Assembly: GCA_035540935.1 (NCBI GenBank)
Contig: DATLFS010000071.1
Coordinates: 1 to 28,843, forward strand
Origin: DATLFS01 sp035540935
GTDB taxonomy: Bacteria; Actinomycetota; CADDZG01; WHSQ01
Reading direction: 5' to 3'
Length of the DNA stretch: 28,843 nt
Both the position numbers and the translations under genes were made by a program. The notes below the pieces were generated by a model. That model was not told where the DNA came from and ran no database searches. It worked only from the letters and a program-made list of their open reading frames with translations. Shown one piece after another: positions 7,441 to 15,382 of the stretch; the stretch's first letter is position 1, and each line of letters begins with the position of its first letter.

Positions 7441-8717
7441 GGCGCCTCGCGGTGGCCGCTCTGGCCGCGACGCTCGTCTTCGCCGCATGCACGGGCGGTG
7501 AAGAGCCGCGCACGTACAAGGCTCACTTCGAGCGGGCTTTCCAGCTGTTCCCCGGAACGAAGGTAAAGGTGCTGGGCGTCGACGTCGGCACGGTCGAAGA
7601 CGTCCGCAACGTCGAGAGTGCCGTTGAGGTGACGTTCACGGTGGACGACCCCGAGGTGAAGATCCCCGCCGACGTCGAAGCCGCGATTGTGCCCGTGTCA
7701 CTTCTGGGCGAGCGTTACGTGCAGCTTCTTCCCGCCTACCGCGGCGGTCCGCAGCTGCCCGTGGGAGCGACGATCCCGCTGGAGCGGACGGCTACGCCGG
7801 CCGAGGGAGACGAGCTACTTCAGGCTTTCCAGGACTATCTCGGCGAGCTCGACACCGACAAGGTGGAGAGGTTCGTGACCACCGCAGCGCGCGCCGTAGA
7901 GGGCCGCGGTGAGCGTCTGAACGACCTGATCCGCTCGGGCACCGAGGTTCTCGAGACCCTCGCGGCCGAGCGCGACGACCTTGCCGACATGATCGTGCAG
8001 TTCAACACGATCACCCAGACGCTCTCCACGCGGACCGACTCCTTCGCGCAGCTACTGCGCACGTACAACGTCGTTGCCCGCACGGTCGCGGAGCTGAGGA
8101 TGTCGCTCGAAGGCACGATCACCGGCCTGAACGACGCGGCTTCGTCGCTCGCTCTCCTCCTCACGGAGAACCGCCCCAACCTCGATCGCGACCTGGAGAC
8201 GCTGACCAAGACGACGAGGACGTTGGACCGCAACATCAAGACCTTCGCCCGAACCGGGAAATGGGCGCGCCGGCTGTTCCGCGCCGCGTCCCGGGCGGCG
8301 GATTACGAGCGGGACTGGCTGCGTCTCTCGAATCAAGGCGGACCTCTCGTACAGATGATCATGTGGCGGCTCCAGGACCGGCTGGTCGGGTTGTGCCTGC
8401 GGCTCGACCTGCCGGGCTGCGCCAGCCAGCGGCACTGGCAGGAGGAGTTCCCGGAGCTGTTCTGCATGGAAGGGATGAAGTGTCCCGAGCCGGCGGCGGA
8501 TGCCGGACGAACGGTGGAAGAGGCCCTCGAAGAGCTTCCGCGCGAGATCGAGTCGATGGTCGAGAAAGCGGCGCGGAAGAACTGCAAGAAAGCCAAGAAC
8601 CCGCAGCGCTGCAGAGAGCGGAAGAAGGCGGCGCAGGAGACGGAGCCCGGAGCGCTCGGGGGCATCGTCGACAACCTGGTCAAGGGCTTGGGTGGCGCGC
8701 TCGGAGGCAAGTCGTGA
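7437..8717 (+). CDS. MCE-domain protein, fourth subunit (MceD-like), probable lipoprotein
   Basis: A 426-residue MCE protein. The start is the GTG at 7437, overlapping the previous stop (GTGA), with GGAGG (7426-7430) 6 nt upstream. The first residues, MRRLAVAALAATLVFAAC, form a short signal sequence ending in a lipobox-like cysteine at 18, so it is probably lipid-anchored; Phe at the -3 position is not the common choice. The MCE domain follows (YKAHFERAFQLFPGTKVKVLGVDVG), then a helical domain. The C-terminal third is cysteine-rich and ends in a very basic segment (KNCKKAKNPQRCRERKK, about 381-397) before a Gly-rich tail. Open frame upstream of the GTG is a shadow. Confidence 0.88.
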   Translation: MRRLAVAALAATLVFAACTGGEEPRTYKAHFERAFQLFPGTKVKVLGVDVGTVEDVRNVESAVEVTFTVDDPEVKIPADVEAAIVPVSLLGERYVQLLPAYRGGPQLPVGATIPLERTATPAEGDELLQAFQDYLGELDTDKVERFVTTAARAVEGRGERLNDLIRSGTEVLETLAAERDDLADMIVQFNTITQTLSTRTDSFAQLLRTYNVVARTVAELRMSLEGTITGLNDAASSLALLLTENRPNLDRDLETLTKTTRTLDRNIKTFARTGKWARRLFRAASRAADYERDWLRLSNQGGPLVQMIMWRLQDRLVGLCLRLDLPGCASQRHWQEEFPELFCMEGMKCPEPAADAGRTVEEALEELPREIESMVEKAARKNCKKAKNPQRCRERKKAAQETEPGALGGIVDNLVKGLGGALGGKS

Positions 8718-9670
8718 GGCGCCTGGCGGCCGTCGTCCTCGTGCTCGCGCTGGCGGCGCCGGCCTGCACCCGCAACGGCGACGCACTGAACGTCCAGGCA
8801 CGTTTCGACGACGTCGCCGACCTCGTCCCGATGGCGCCCGTGATGTACGCCGACATCGCGGTCGGCCAGGTCGAGAGCATCCGCCTCGCCGGTGACCGTG
8901 CTCTCGTCGCGATGGAGATAGACCCCGAAGCGGAGGTCCCGGCGAACGTGATCGCCCGCGTTCGTCGGACCAGCGTCCTGGGAGAGCGCGTGATCGACCT
9001 CGTGGCGCCGGAGGAAGGCCCGGCCGGAGATCTGCTGAAGGACGGGGCGACGATCGCGGACACCGAGGTCCGCGCCGACCTGGAGAATCTCGTCATCGAG
9101 GGCTCCGACCTCTTCGGAGCCATCTCCGCGAGCGAGCTGGCGGACATGGTCGATACCGGAGCGGAGGCGTTCGGCGGCCGCGGCGCCGATCTCGCGCAGA
9201 TCGTCGTGAACTTCCGGGACATCACGCGGGCCTATTCCAAGGAAACCGGCCGGATAGAGAACCTCATCCGCTCGATCGACCGCTTCAACACGACCGTCGC
9301 CTCGCGATCCGACGCTCACAAGCAGGCGTTGCGCAACACTGCCCGTGCGATCGCCGTGCTCGACGAGGAGAGCGGGCGTCTCGAGCGCGCGCTGGGGAGC
9401 CTCGCCCGGCTCGCGCTCGCGAGCCGCGACATCCTTGACGACCACGTCGACGAGATGGATCGCTTCTTCGATCAAGCGCACGTCATCTTCGAGACCCTGC
9501 GCCGCCAGCAGCGGTCGATCGAGCTGCTGCTCCGGTGGGCGCCGCGGCACAACCGCAATACGCAGCTCGTCGAGTACCTCGACTTCAACCAGATCTTCCA
9601 GGACTTCGTGATCTGTGGCCTGAACGACAACCCCGACGATCCCGCACGGCGCTGCAAAGGGGAGGACTGA
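8714..9670 (+). CDS. MCE-domain lipoprotein, fifth subunit (MceE/LprK-like)
   Basis: A 318-residue MCE protein with a clear lipoprotein signal: MRRLAAVVLVLALAAPAC, with Cys18 after A-P-A. This matches the fifth subunit in mycobacterial operons (MceE/LprK), which is a lipoprotein. The MCE domain is VQARFDDVADLVPMAPVMYADIAVGQVESI onward, and it keeps the VLGERVIDL strand typical of the family. The helical region ends with FNQIFQDFVICGLNDNPDDPARRC. The GTG start overlaps the previous stop (GTGA), with GGAGG (8703-8707) 6 nt upstream. Shorter than the other subunits because it lacks a low-complexity tail. Confidence 0.9.
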   Translation: MRRLAAVVLVLALAAPACTRNGDALNVQARFDDVADLVPMAPVMYADIAVGQVESIRLAGDRALVAMEIDPEAEVPANVIARVRRTSVLGERVIDLVAPEEGPAGDLLKDGATIADTEVRADLENLVIEGSDLFGAISASELADMVDTGAEAFGGRGADLAQIVVNFRDITRAYSKETGRIENLIRSIDRFNTTVASRSDAHKQALRNTARAIAVLDEESGRLERALGSLARLALASRDILDDHVDEMDRFFDQAHVIFETLRRQQRSIELLLRWAPRHNRNTQLVEYLDFNQIFQDFVICGLNDNPDDPARRCKGED

Positions 9671-10777
9671 ATGGTCACCCGCCGCGTCGTTGTCAATCTC
9701 ATCGTCTTCCTCACCGTCTCGGTCGGGCTGATCGCGCTCGGCGTGACGCAGCTCTTGATGCAGACGGGCGAAGGCGTCCGCATCACCGCGGACTTCACCG
9801 ACTCCGGCGGACTGCTACCGCGCAACGACGTGACCATGCGCGGCGTGACGGTCGGGTCCGTGACGCGGGTCGGTCTCACGACTACGGGGGTCGAGGTCGA
9901 GATGGTGATGGAACCGGGGGTCGACGTGCCGCGCGGGTCGCAGCTATCGGTCTTGAGGCGCAGCCCCATCGGAGACCTCATCGTCGACATCTCGCCCGGA
10001 AGCGGACCGTCGATGCAGACCGGCGACCACATCCCGGTGCACTCGACGAAGCCGCCGCCCGACGCGGGTAAAACGATCGAGGTGCTGGCGGATGTCCTGC
10101 GCTCGGTCCCGGCAGAAGAGCTCGACACCCTCGTCCACGAGCTCGCCGTCGGACTCAAAGGTCGCGGAGAAGACCTCGCGCGTCTCGCCCAGGCTTCCGC
10201 CGATCTGCCGGAGCGGCTCCTCGAGGTGAACCGCGAGCTGACCGACCTGATCGAGACCGGCCCCGAGGTGACGTCCGTGTTCGCCGAGGAAGCCGACATC
10301 ATCGCCGACGACATCCGTCAGACGGCCGTGCTCGCCGACATCCTGCGCGACCGCCGTTTCGACCTGGTCGAGCTTTACCGCAACGGCGCTCGGTTCTCGC
10401 GGGTGGCCGGCGACCTCATCGTGTCGCAGAAGCCGAACATCTCTTGTTTGATCCAGGACTTCGCCGACATCAACCGCGTCATGGCGAAGCCGCGCCACCT
10501 CCGCGACCTCGTCGCGTCTCTGCGCCTCAACCACTTCTTCTTCCGCGCGGTCGAGGAGCTGGTTCAGAAAGGACTCGACGGGCTCACCTGGTTCCGCGTC
10601 CAGCTCCTCCCTCACACCGAGCCTCAAGGGCGGCAGTACATACCGCAGAAGCCGCCGCCGGACGTATTCGCCGGCAACAGCTGCACGTCGCCCTTCGGAC
10701 CGGGAGTGCCGGCGACGACGTCGGCGTCCGGCAACGCGATCCTCGCCCCCGGTTCCGAGCTGCACGACGGCAGGTAG
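9671..10777 (+). CDS. MCE-domain protein, sixth subunit (MceF-like)
   Basis: A 368-residue protein with an N-terminal membrane anchor (VVVNLIVFLTVSVGLIALGVTQLL), an MCE domain (ITADFTDSGGLLPRNDVTMRGVTVGSV) and a long helical segment. Three features fit the last mce gene of actinobacterial operons: VLRRSPIGDLIVDI in the MCE domain, NISCLIQDFADINRVM, and a Pro/Ser/Thr-rich C-terminus with a lone Cys in NSCTSPFG. The ATG has GGAGG (9661-9665) 5 nt upstream, directly after the previous gene. It completes the set of six MCE subunits expected for a heterohexameric Mce importer. Confidence 0.9.
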   Translation: MVTRRVVVNLIVFLTVSVGLIALGVTQLLMQTGEGVRITADFTDSGGLLPRNDVTMRGVTVGSVTRVGLTTTGVEVEMVMEPGVDVPRGSQLSVLRRSPIGDLIVDISPGSGPSMQTGDHIPVHSTKPPPDAGKTIEVLADVLRSVPAEELDTLVHELAVGLKGRGEDLARLAQASADLPERLLEVNRELTDLIETGPEVTSVFAEEADIIADDIRQTAVLADILRDRRFDLVELYRNGARFSRVAGDLIVSQKPNISCLIQDFADINRVMAKPRHLRDLVASLRLNHFFFRAVEELVQKGLDGLTWFRVQLLPHTEPQGRQYIPQKPPPDVFAGNSCTSPFGPGVPATTSASGNAILAPGSELHDGR

Positions 10778-10781
10778 ACCC

Positions 10782-11321
10782 ATGCAGGTCTTCCGGAGGA
10801 TCCTGACCGGGCGCGCTCTGCCGTGGTTCCTCTTCGTGGCCGCGGCCGCCACCGCAGTGGTCTTCGCCGTGTCGCTGGAACGAGAGCAGAGCCTCCGCGA
10901 GACGGAAGCGGCGTTGCAGCGCGACCTGCAGAGCACCGCGCGCCGCTTCGTCGGCGCATTGACGACCTTCTCGTCCGACACGATCGAACAGGACGTCGAA
11001 GAGATCCGCTCCTTCGCCACCGGCCGTTTCGAAGACGAGGTGGACGAGCTCTTCTCGGACCAGACGGTGGAAGCGATCAAGAGCGCGGGCGCGGCGAGCA
11101 CGTCTGAGGTCGAAGCCGTGTTCGTGCAGCAGCTGGGGGACGGTGAAGCCGATGTGTTCGCGGTGGCGAGCGTGAGGATCGAGAACGAGCAGAGCGAGAC
11201 GCCTCGCGACGACATCGTGCGGATGGAGATCCGCTTCGTGAGGGACGGCGGCGCCTGGAAGGTCTCGTCGGTCGAGCTGTTCCAATCGCCCGGCGCGCCG
11301 CCGGTCGCGCCGGTCGGCTAG
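10782..11321 (+). CDS. Mce-associated membrane protein (Mas-like)
   Basis: A 179-residue protein with one N-terminal membrane helix (LPWFLFVAAAATAVVFAVSL, about 13-32), a coiled-coil-like stretch rich in Glu, Arg and Gln, and a C-terminal alpha+beta domain ending GGAWKVSSVELF. This is the layout of the Mas (Mce-associated) proteins that follow mce genes in actinobacteria and are thought to support the assembled importer. It starts 4 nt after the sixth mce gene and closes the operon. Sequence identity to a specific Mas family is not obvious by eye; the call rests on architecture and place. Its TAG stop shares the CTAG at 11318-11321 with the convergent gene. Confidence 0.75.
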   Translation: MQVFRRILTGRALPWFLFVAAAATAVVFAVSLEREQSLRETEAALQRDLQSTARRFVGALTTFSSDTIEQDVEEIRSFATGRFEDEVDELFSDQTVEAIKSAGAASTSEVEAVFVQQLGDGEADVFAVASVRIENEQSETPRDDIVRMEIRFVRDGGAWKVSSVELFQSPGAPPVAPVG

Positions 11322-12325
11322 AGCCCGCCGAAGATCTCGACCAGAGCGCGGTAGTTCTCGACGAGACGCTCCTGCGGGACGCCGTACCACGGTCCGCCGA
11401 GCATCAACCGGTCGGCGACGCCGTCCCACTCCCGGAGCCGCTCCACCGCCTCCTCCGGCCGCCCGGCAACGGCGATCGCGTCGCACAGCTCATCGTCGAT
11501 CAGGGCGATCATGGCATCGTGGTCGCGGGCGTCGAACGCGGCGCGAAGGTCGCCTTGGATACCCGCTCGGCCGTGCGTCTCGAGGATCGCCCTGTACGTC
11601 CGCGTGGTCGCGTAGAAGGCGATCTGCAGTTTGACCTCCCGCCGAGCGAGGTCGACGTCGTCCGCCAGAGACACCATCGGGGATGCGGTGAGGTTGACGT
11701 CATCCGGCTTGCGGCCGCGGCGCTCGGCGCCTTCGTCGATCGCCGGGCGCACGACCTGGCGCAGATAGCGCGGCGACGCGATCGGGTGCCCTATCAACCC
11801 GTCCGCCACCTCTCCACAAGCGCGCGCCATGACCGGGCCGACGGCGGCGAGGTAGATCGGGACGTCCCTGCGGTCGGGCTGCGGCGCGCCGTGGAACGTC
11901 GGCATCGTTACGCGATAGAAGCGGCCTTCGTGCACGACGCGCTCGCCCCTGTTCGCCGCCCAGACGGTGCGCAGCACCTGCACGTATTCCTTCAGCTTCG
12001 GAGCCGGGTGTTCGAACGGCACCGAGAAGCGGTTCTCGTTGACGCGTTTCACCTGTGAGCCGAGGCCGAGGATGAACCTTCCGCCGGACAGCTCGTCGAG
12101 GTCCCATGCCGTCATCGCGGTGATCGTCGGCGAGCGCGGAAACGCGAGTGCGATGGCGGTTCCAACCTGGATGCGATCGGTGGCGGCAACGGCGGCCGCT
12201 GCGGTGACGAAGGCCGTGTTGGTGGTCTCCGCGGCCCAGCAGGATTCGAACCCGGCGTCTTCGACCATCTTCGCGACGGGACCGATCAGCTGCATCGGTC
12301 CGCCGATTCCGATGCCGTAGAGCAT
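11318..12325 (-). CDS. LLM-class oxidoreductase, probably F420-dependent
   Basis: A 335-residue luciferase-like TIM-barrel flavin or F420 enzyme. Marks are the N-terminal MLYGIGIGGPMQ strand, ESCWAAETTNTAFVTAAAAVAATDRIQVGTAI, the RFILGLGSQVKRVNENRF phosphate-binding region, and the YLAAVGPVMARACGEVADGLIGHP segment found in actinobacterial F420-dependent members. The start chosen is the ATG at 12325; an upstream extension of 77 codons in frame is low-complexity and overlaps the divergent gene. A TATAGT lies exactly 6 nt before this ATG, which fits a leaderless mRNA. F420 use is inferred from family resemblance; the substrate is unknown. It converges on the mce operon, sharing its last four bases. 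Confidence 0.88.
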   Translation of the reverse strand: MLYGIGIGGPMQLIGPVAKMVEDAGFESCWAAETTNTAFVTAAAAVAATDRIQVGTAIALAFPRSPTITAMTAWDLDELSGGRFILGLGSQVKRVNENRFSVPFEHPAPKLKEYVQVLRTVWAANRGERVVHEGRFYRVTMPTFHGAPQPDRRDVPIYLAAVGPVMARACGEVADGLIGHPIASPRYLRQVVRPAIDEGAERRGRKPDDVNLTASPMVSLADDVDLARREVKLQIAFYATTRTYRAILETHGRAGIQGDLRAAFDARDHDAMIALIDDELCDAIAVAGRPEEAVERLREWDGVADRLMLGGPWYGVPQERLVENYRALVEIFGGL

Positions 12326-12331
12326 CGGCGG

Positions 12332-12337
12332 ACTATA
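12332..12337 (-). promoter_or_regulatory. -10 element for a leaderless LLM oxidoreductase mRNA
   Basis: On the minus strand TATAGT ends 6 nt before the ATG at 12325, which puts the first transcribed base on the start codon. There is no ribosome site. It is the best match to a bacterial -10 (TATAAT) among the leaderless candidates here. Confidence 0.55.
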
Positions 12338-12341
12338 CGAC

Positions 12342-12369
12342 TTGCGCTCCGGGCCTAGCACGGTATGTT
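12342..12369 (+). promoter_or_regulatory. promoter of the carbinolamine dehydratase gene
   Basis: TTGCGC (12342-12347), a 16-nt spacer and TATGTT (12364-12369) form a plausible sigma-70-type promoter facing the dehydratase gene. The same -35 hexamer occurs before the tetR gene. The expected TSS near 12376 leaves a leader of about 38 nt with a GGAGG. It is back-to-back with the leaderless promoter of the divergent gene. Confidence 0.45.
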
Positions 12370-12413
12370 CCGGCGCAACGGAACCGGAAGAGCACGAAAT
12401 GGAGGCGCATGCC

Positions 12414-12698
12414 GTGGCGGACCTGCTGGACGAGGAAGAGATCGAGCAGCGGCTGGACGAGCTCGGGGATTGGGACCGCGAAGGCGACGAGATCTTCAAG
12501 ACCTTCGAGTTCGACGACTTCGGCGCCTCGATCCGCTTCGTCAACGAGGTCGCCAAGCTCGCCGACCGTTACGACCATCACCCCGACATCGACATCCGCT
12601 GGAACCGCGTCAAGCTGACGCTCTCGACCCACTCCGAAGGCGGCCTCACGTCGCTCGACTTCGATCTCGCGAACGAGATCGAGCAGACGATCACCTAG
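12414..12698 (+). CDS. pterin-4a-carbinolamine dehydratase
   Basis: A 94-residue cytoplasmic protein of the PCD/DCoH family, which dehydrates 4a-hydroxytetrahydropterin after aromatic amino-acid hydroxylase turnover. Family marks are LDEEEIEQRLDELGDW at the N-terminus, DRYDHHPDIDIRWNRV with the active-site His pair, and THSEGGLTSLDFDLA near the C-terminus. The GTG at 12414 is preferred because GGAGG (12401-12405) lies 8 nt upstream and the protein then begins like its relatives; the ATG at 12399 would add five residues and overlap that ribosome site. No aromatic hydroxylase is in the window, so its partner is unknown. It converges on ispH with a 4-nt gap. Confidence 0.9.
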   Translation: MADLLDEEEIEQRLDELGDWDREGDEIFKTFEFDDFGASIRFVNEVAKLADRYDHHPDIDIRWNRVKLTLSTHSEGGLTSLDFDLANEIEQTIT

Positions 12699-12702
12699 AA
12701 AT

Positions 12703-13674
12703 TCAGTCCGGCGCCGGCACCTTCTCGGCGTCCTCCCGCAGCCACGGCGGCAACGAGAAAGTCACAGCCTCGGTCGTCACCTCGCGCGTCTCGACGTCGA
12801 CGAACCCGAGGCCCGCCAGGCGTTCGAGCAGTCTCTCGACGAGCACCTCCGGCGCGCTCGCACCAGACGTGACGCCGACGGTCACCGCGTCCTGCACCCA
12901 CTCGGGCCGGAGATGCGTCTCGTCGGGAACCAGGTAGGCGGGAGTCCCGGCGTTGGCCGCCACCTCCACCAGCCGGTTCGAGTTGGACGAGTTGAACGCG
13001 CCGACGACCAGCACGACGTCGGACTCGGGCGCGATCGCCTTCACCGCGACCTGGCGGTTCTGCGTCGCGTAGCAGATGTCGTCGGATCGCGGGCCCTGCA
13101 GGTCGCTGAAGCGCTCCCGGAGCGCCTCGACCACTTCCAGGGTGTCGTCGACGGAGAGCGTCGTCTGGGTGAGGTAGGCCATCGGCTCCGACGGATCGAG
13201 ACCGAGCCGGTCGATCTGGGCGACGTCCTCCACCACGACCGTCGACGACGGCGCCTCACCCGCGGTCCCCTCTATCTCCTCGTGCCCCTCGTGTCCCACC
13301 AGCACGATCCGGCGGCCGGAGCGCGCGAAGCGCTTCGCCTCGAGGTGCACCTTCGTCACCAGCGGGCAGGTGGCGTCGATCACCTGCAGCCTGCGCGCCT
13401 CGGCGTTGCGGCGAACCTCTGGAGAGACGCCGTGCGCCGAGAAGATGCAGGTCGCCCCTTCCGGCACCTCGTTCTCCGACTCGACGAAGATCGCTCCCCT
13501 CTTCTCGAGCTCGCTCACGACGTGCCGGTTGTGCACGATCTCCTTACGCACGTATACCGGCGCGCCGAGCGTGTCGAGCGCGCGCTCGACGATCTTGACC
13601 GCGCGGTCGACGCCGGCGCAGTAGCCGCGGGGGGCGGCCAGAACCACCTTCTTACGGCGTGGGGGATTGCTCAT
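12703..13674 (-). CDS. ispH: 4-hydroxy-3-methylbut-2-enyl diphosphate reductase
   Basis: A 323-residue IspH/LytB protein, the last enzyme of the MEP isoprenoid pathway, which reduces HMBPP to IPP and DMAPP with a [4Fe-4S] cluster. The three cluster cysteines are present: Cys19 (RGYCAGV), Cys103 (DATCPLV) and Cys201 (ICYATQNR). The His residues (IVHN and SAHG) and the acid Glu133 in HEEIEGT are also conserved, followed by the TQTTLS and GAFNSSNSNRL substrate motifs. Length is normal. It lies 40 nt downstream of the EamA gene on the same strand, and TACGAT at 13684-13689 is a possible -10 of its own, 9 nt before the ATG. This shows the organism uses the MEP route. Confidence 0.97.
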   Translation of the reverse strand: MSNPPRRKKVVLAAPRGYCAGVDRAVKIVERALDTLGAPVYVRKEIVHNRHVVSELEKRGAIFVESENEVPEGATCIFSAHGVSPEVRRNAEARRLQVIDATCPLVTKVHLEAKRFARSGRRIVLVGHEGHEEIEGTAGEAPSSTVVVEDVAQIDRLGLDPSEPMAYLTQTTLSVDDTLEVVEALRERFSDLQGPRSDDICYATQNRQVAVKAIAPESDVVLVVGAFNSSNSNRLVEVAANAGTPAYLVPDETHLRPEWVQDAVTVGVTSGASAPEVLVERLLERLAGLGFVDVETREVTTEAVTFSLPPWLREDAEKVPAPD

Positions 13675-13683
13675 CGCCGTGCC

Positions 13684-13689
13684 ATCGTA
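13684..13689 (-). promoter_or_regulatory. candidate -10 element of ispH
   Basis: TACGAT on the minus strand ends 9 nt before the ispH ATG; no ribosome site is present in those bases. It sits in the 40-nt gap after the EamA gene, so ispH may be expressed separately with a very short leader. Confidence 0.3.
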
Positions 13690-13714
13690 GGGGGTCGGGC
13701 GGCGGCGCCGGTAC

Positions 13715-14614
13715 CTATCCGGCCGGAGGAGGGGTCTCCGGCGCCGCCTCGATCTCCGGTGCGGAGCGGGTCCCGAGGGCGAGGTACGCGAGGCCGAGAA
13801 GGACGAGGAGCGCTCCCGCCCAGGCCGGTGCGGTCAATCGCTCCGACAGCAGGAGCACTCCGAGCAGAGCGGCGGTCACCGGCTCGGCCAGCGTCAGCGT
13901 GACCGCGCTCCCCGAGGGCACGAGCATCAGACCGCGCCCGAACAGCGTGTAGCCGATCGCGACCGTGCCGAGCGCCAGCCACGAGCCCGCGGCGGCCCCC
14001 CGCGGCTCCGTCAGCCAGCCGAGGTCCTGGGAGGCCAGTACCGGGAGCAGCAACAACGCGGCGCCACCGAACGCGAGCGCGACCACCTCGCCGGGGGGGC
14101 GCGTCGCGACGAGCGACTTCGCGACCACGGTGTAGACCGCGTAGCCCGACCCCGCCGCAATCGCCAGCGCGATCCCGAGGGGGTCGACCGCCACCTCTCC
14201 CCCGGACAGCGCCAGCAACGTGCAACCCGCCACCGCGAGGGCCGTCGCCGGGTACCACCGCCGCCCGGGCCGCTCCCGGTAGATGGCGAACGCGAGCAAG
14301 CCTGCGGCCGCCGGAGCCCATCCGATGGTCACGATCGTTCCGGCCGCCACACCGGTCCGTTCGACCGCGGCGAAGAAAGCCAGCTGATGGAAGGCGACGC
14401 AGGCGGAGAGGACGATCGCAAGGCCGAGCGGCGGCCGCCGCGAGAAGGAACGCCCCGCAAGAGCGATCGCCACCAAGGCCGCACCGCCGAAGACGACGCG
14501 AACGCCCGCGATCGCCAGCGGCGTGGCGGCACCGGGTGCGAGCGCCTGCGTCGTGCCCGTAGTCCCCCAGATCACCGCGGCCGCAACCACCAGTGCGACG
14601 CCGGCCGGGTTCAC
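13715..14614 (-). CDS. EamA-family (DMT superfamily) transporter
   Basis: A 299-residue inner-membrane protein with about ten hydrophobic helices in two similar halves, as in EamA/RhaT drug-metabolite transporters. The N-terminal helix carries VVAAAVIWGTTGTTQAL, the family's first-helix pattern, and the second half ends LAEPVTAALLGVLLLSERLTAPAWAGALLVLLGLAYLAL, the typical closing segment. The GTG at 14614 overlaps the stop of endonuclease III by 4 nt (GTGA), so it is coupled to that gene. The frame is open far upstream, but that stretch is a shadow of nth and other genes. The substrate is unknown; relatives export amino acids or metabolites. Confidence 0.9.
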   Translation of the reverse strand: MNPAGVALVVAAAVIWGTTGTTQALAPGAATPLAIAGVRVVFGGAALVAIALAGRSFSRRPPLGLAIVLSACVAFHQLAFFAAVERTGVAAGTIVTIGWAPAAAGLLAFAIYRERPGRRWYPATALAVAGCTLLALSGGEVAVDPLGIALAIAAGSGYAVYTVVAKSLVATRPPGEVVALAFGGAALLLLPVLASQDLGWLTEPRGAAAGSWLALGTVAIGYTLFGRGLMLVPSGSAVTLTLAEPVTAALLGVLLLSERLTAPAWAGALLVLLGLAYLALGTRSAPEIEAAPETPPPAG

Positions 14615-15348
14615 CGCGCGGGCGCCGGCCTTCTCTTCTTGGCCATGGCCTCCCGGTAACGGTCGGGCAACCCCGCCTCCTGGCTCGAGGGGCAGAGAGG
14701 TTCCACGACGCAGTCGGCGCAGCGAGGCCTCTTCGCGTCGCATACCTTCCGGCCGTGGTCGATGAGCAGGTGCGAGACGAGGGGGCGATCCGCCTTCGGG
14801 ACCACCTGTAGCAGATCGCGTTCGATCTTCTCCGCGTCCTTCGGTCCGTGCTCGGTCAGCCCCAGCCGCACGGCCAGCCGGCCGACGTGCGTGTCGACCG
14901 CGATGCCGGCGTCCGGGTCCTTCTTCGTCTGCTCCGGGAAGCACGCCGCCTGGACGATGTTCGCCGTCTTGCGCGCCACGCCCGGCAGCGTCACCAGCTC
15001 CGCGATCGTCTTGGGGACCTCGCCGCCGTAGCGGTCCAGCAGGACCTGAGAGAGTCCGCGCAGCGAGCGCGTCTTCTGGCGGAAGAAACCCGTGGCGTGG
15101 ATGTCCTCCTGAAGCTCCTCCTCCGGCACCGCGAGGTAGTCCTCGGGGCGGCGGTACTTCCGGAAGAGCGATCTCGTGACCTCGTTGACCTTCGCGTCCG
15201 TGGACTGCGCCGAGAGCACGGTCGCGACCACGCACTCGAGCGGGGTCGAGAACTCGAGCGCGATCGTGGCGTCCGGATACTCCTTCTTGAGGCGGCGAAG
15301 GATCGGACGGATCCGCTCGCCTGCCGCTGCGGCGCGGTCGGGAGGCAC
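14611..15348 (-). CDS. nth: endonuclease III (DNA glycosylase/AP lyase)
   Basis: A 245-residue base-excision repair enzyme that removes oxidised pyrimidines. The helix-hairpin-helix LPGVARKTAN holds the catalytic Lys127, and Asp152 lies in AVDTHVGRLAVRLGL. The iron-sulphur loop has four cysteines at 203, 210, 213 and 219 in the C-x6-C-x2-C-x5-C spacing of the family. The start is a GTG; TATCCT at 15355-15360 lies exactly 6 nt before it and no ribosome site is seen, so a leaderless mRNA is likely. A CTGACG 16 nt further upstream may be the -35 and overlaps the stop codon of the gene behind it. It is coupled to the EamA gene downstream. Confidence 0.96.
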   Translation of the reverse strand: MPPDRAAAAGERIRPILRRLKKEYPDATIALEFSTPLECVVATVLSAQSTDAKVNEVTRSLFRKYRRPEDYLAVPEEELQEDIHATGFFRQKTRSLRGLSQVLLDRYGGEVPKTIAELVTLPGVARKTANIVQAACFPEQTKKDPDAGIAVDTHVGRLAVRLGLTEHGPKDAEKIERDLLQVVPKADRPLVSHLLIDHGRKVCDAKRPRCADCVVEPLCPSSQEAGLPDRYREAMAKKRRPAPAR

Positions 15349-15354
15349 GGCGGA

Positions 15355-15382
15355 AGGATACGGCGCGCCCCAGGCGCGTCAG
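15355..15382 (-). promoter_or_regulatory. promoter of nth, leaderless geometry
   Basis: On the minus strand CTGACG (15377-15382), a 16-nt spacer and TATCCT (15355-15360) precede the GTG start at 15348 by exactly 6 nt. The -35 box includes the TGA stop of the upstream membrane-protein gene. Confidence 0.5.
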
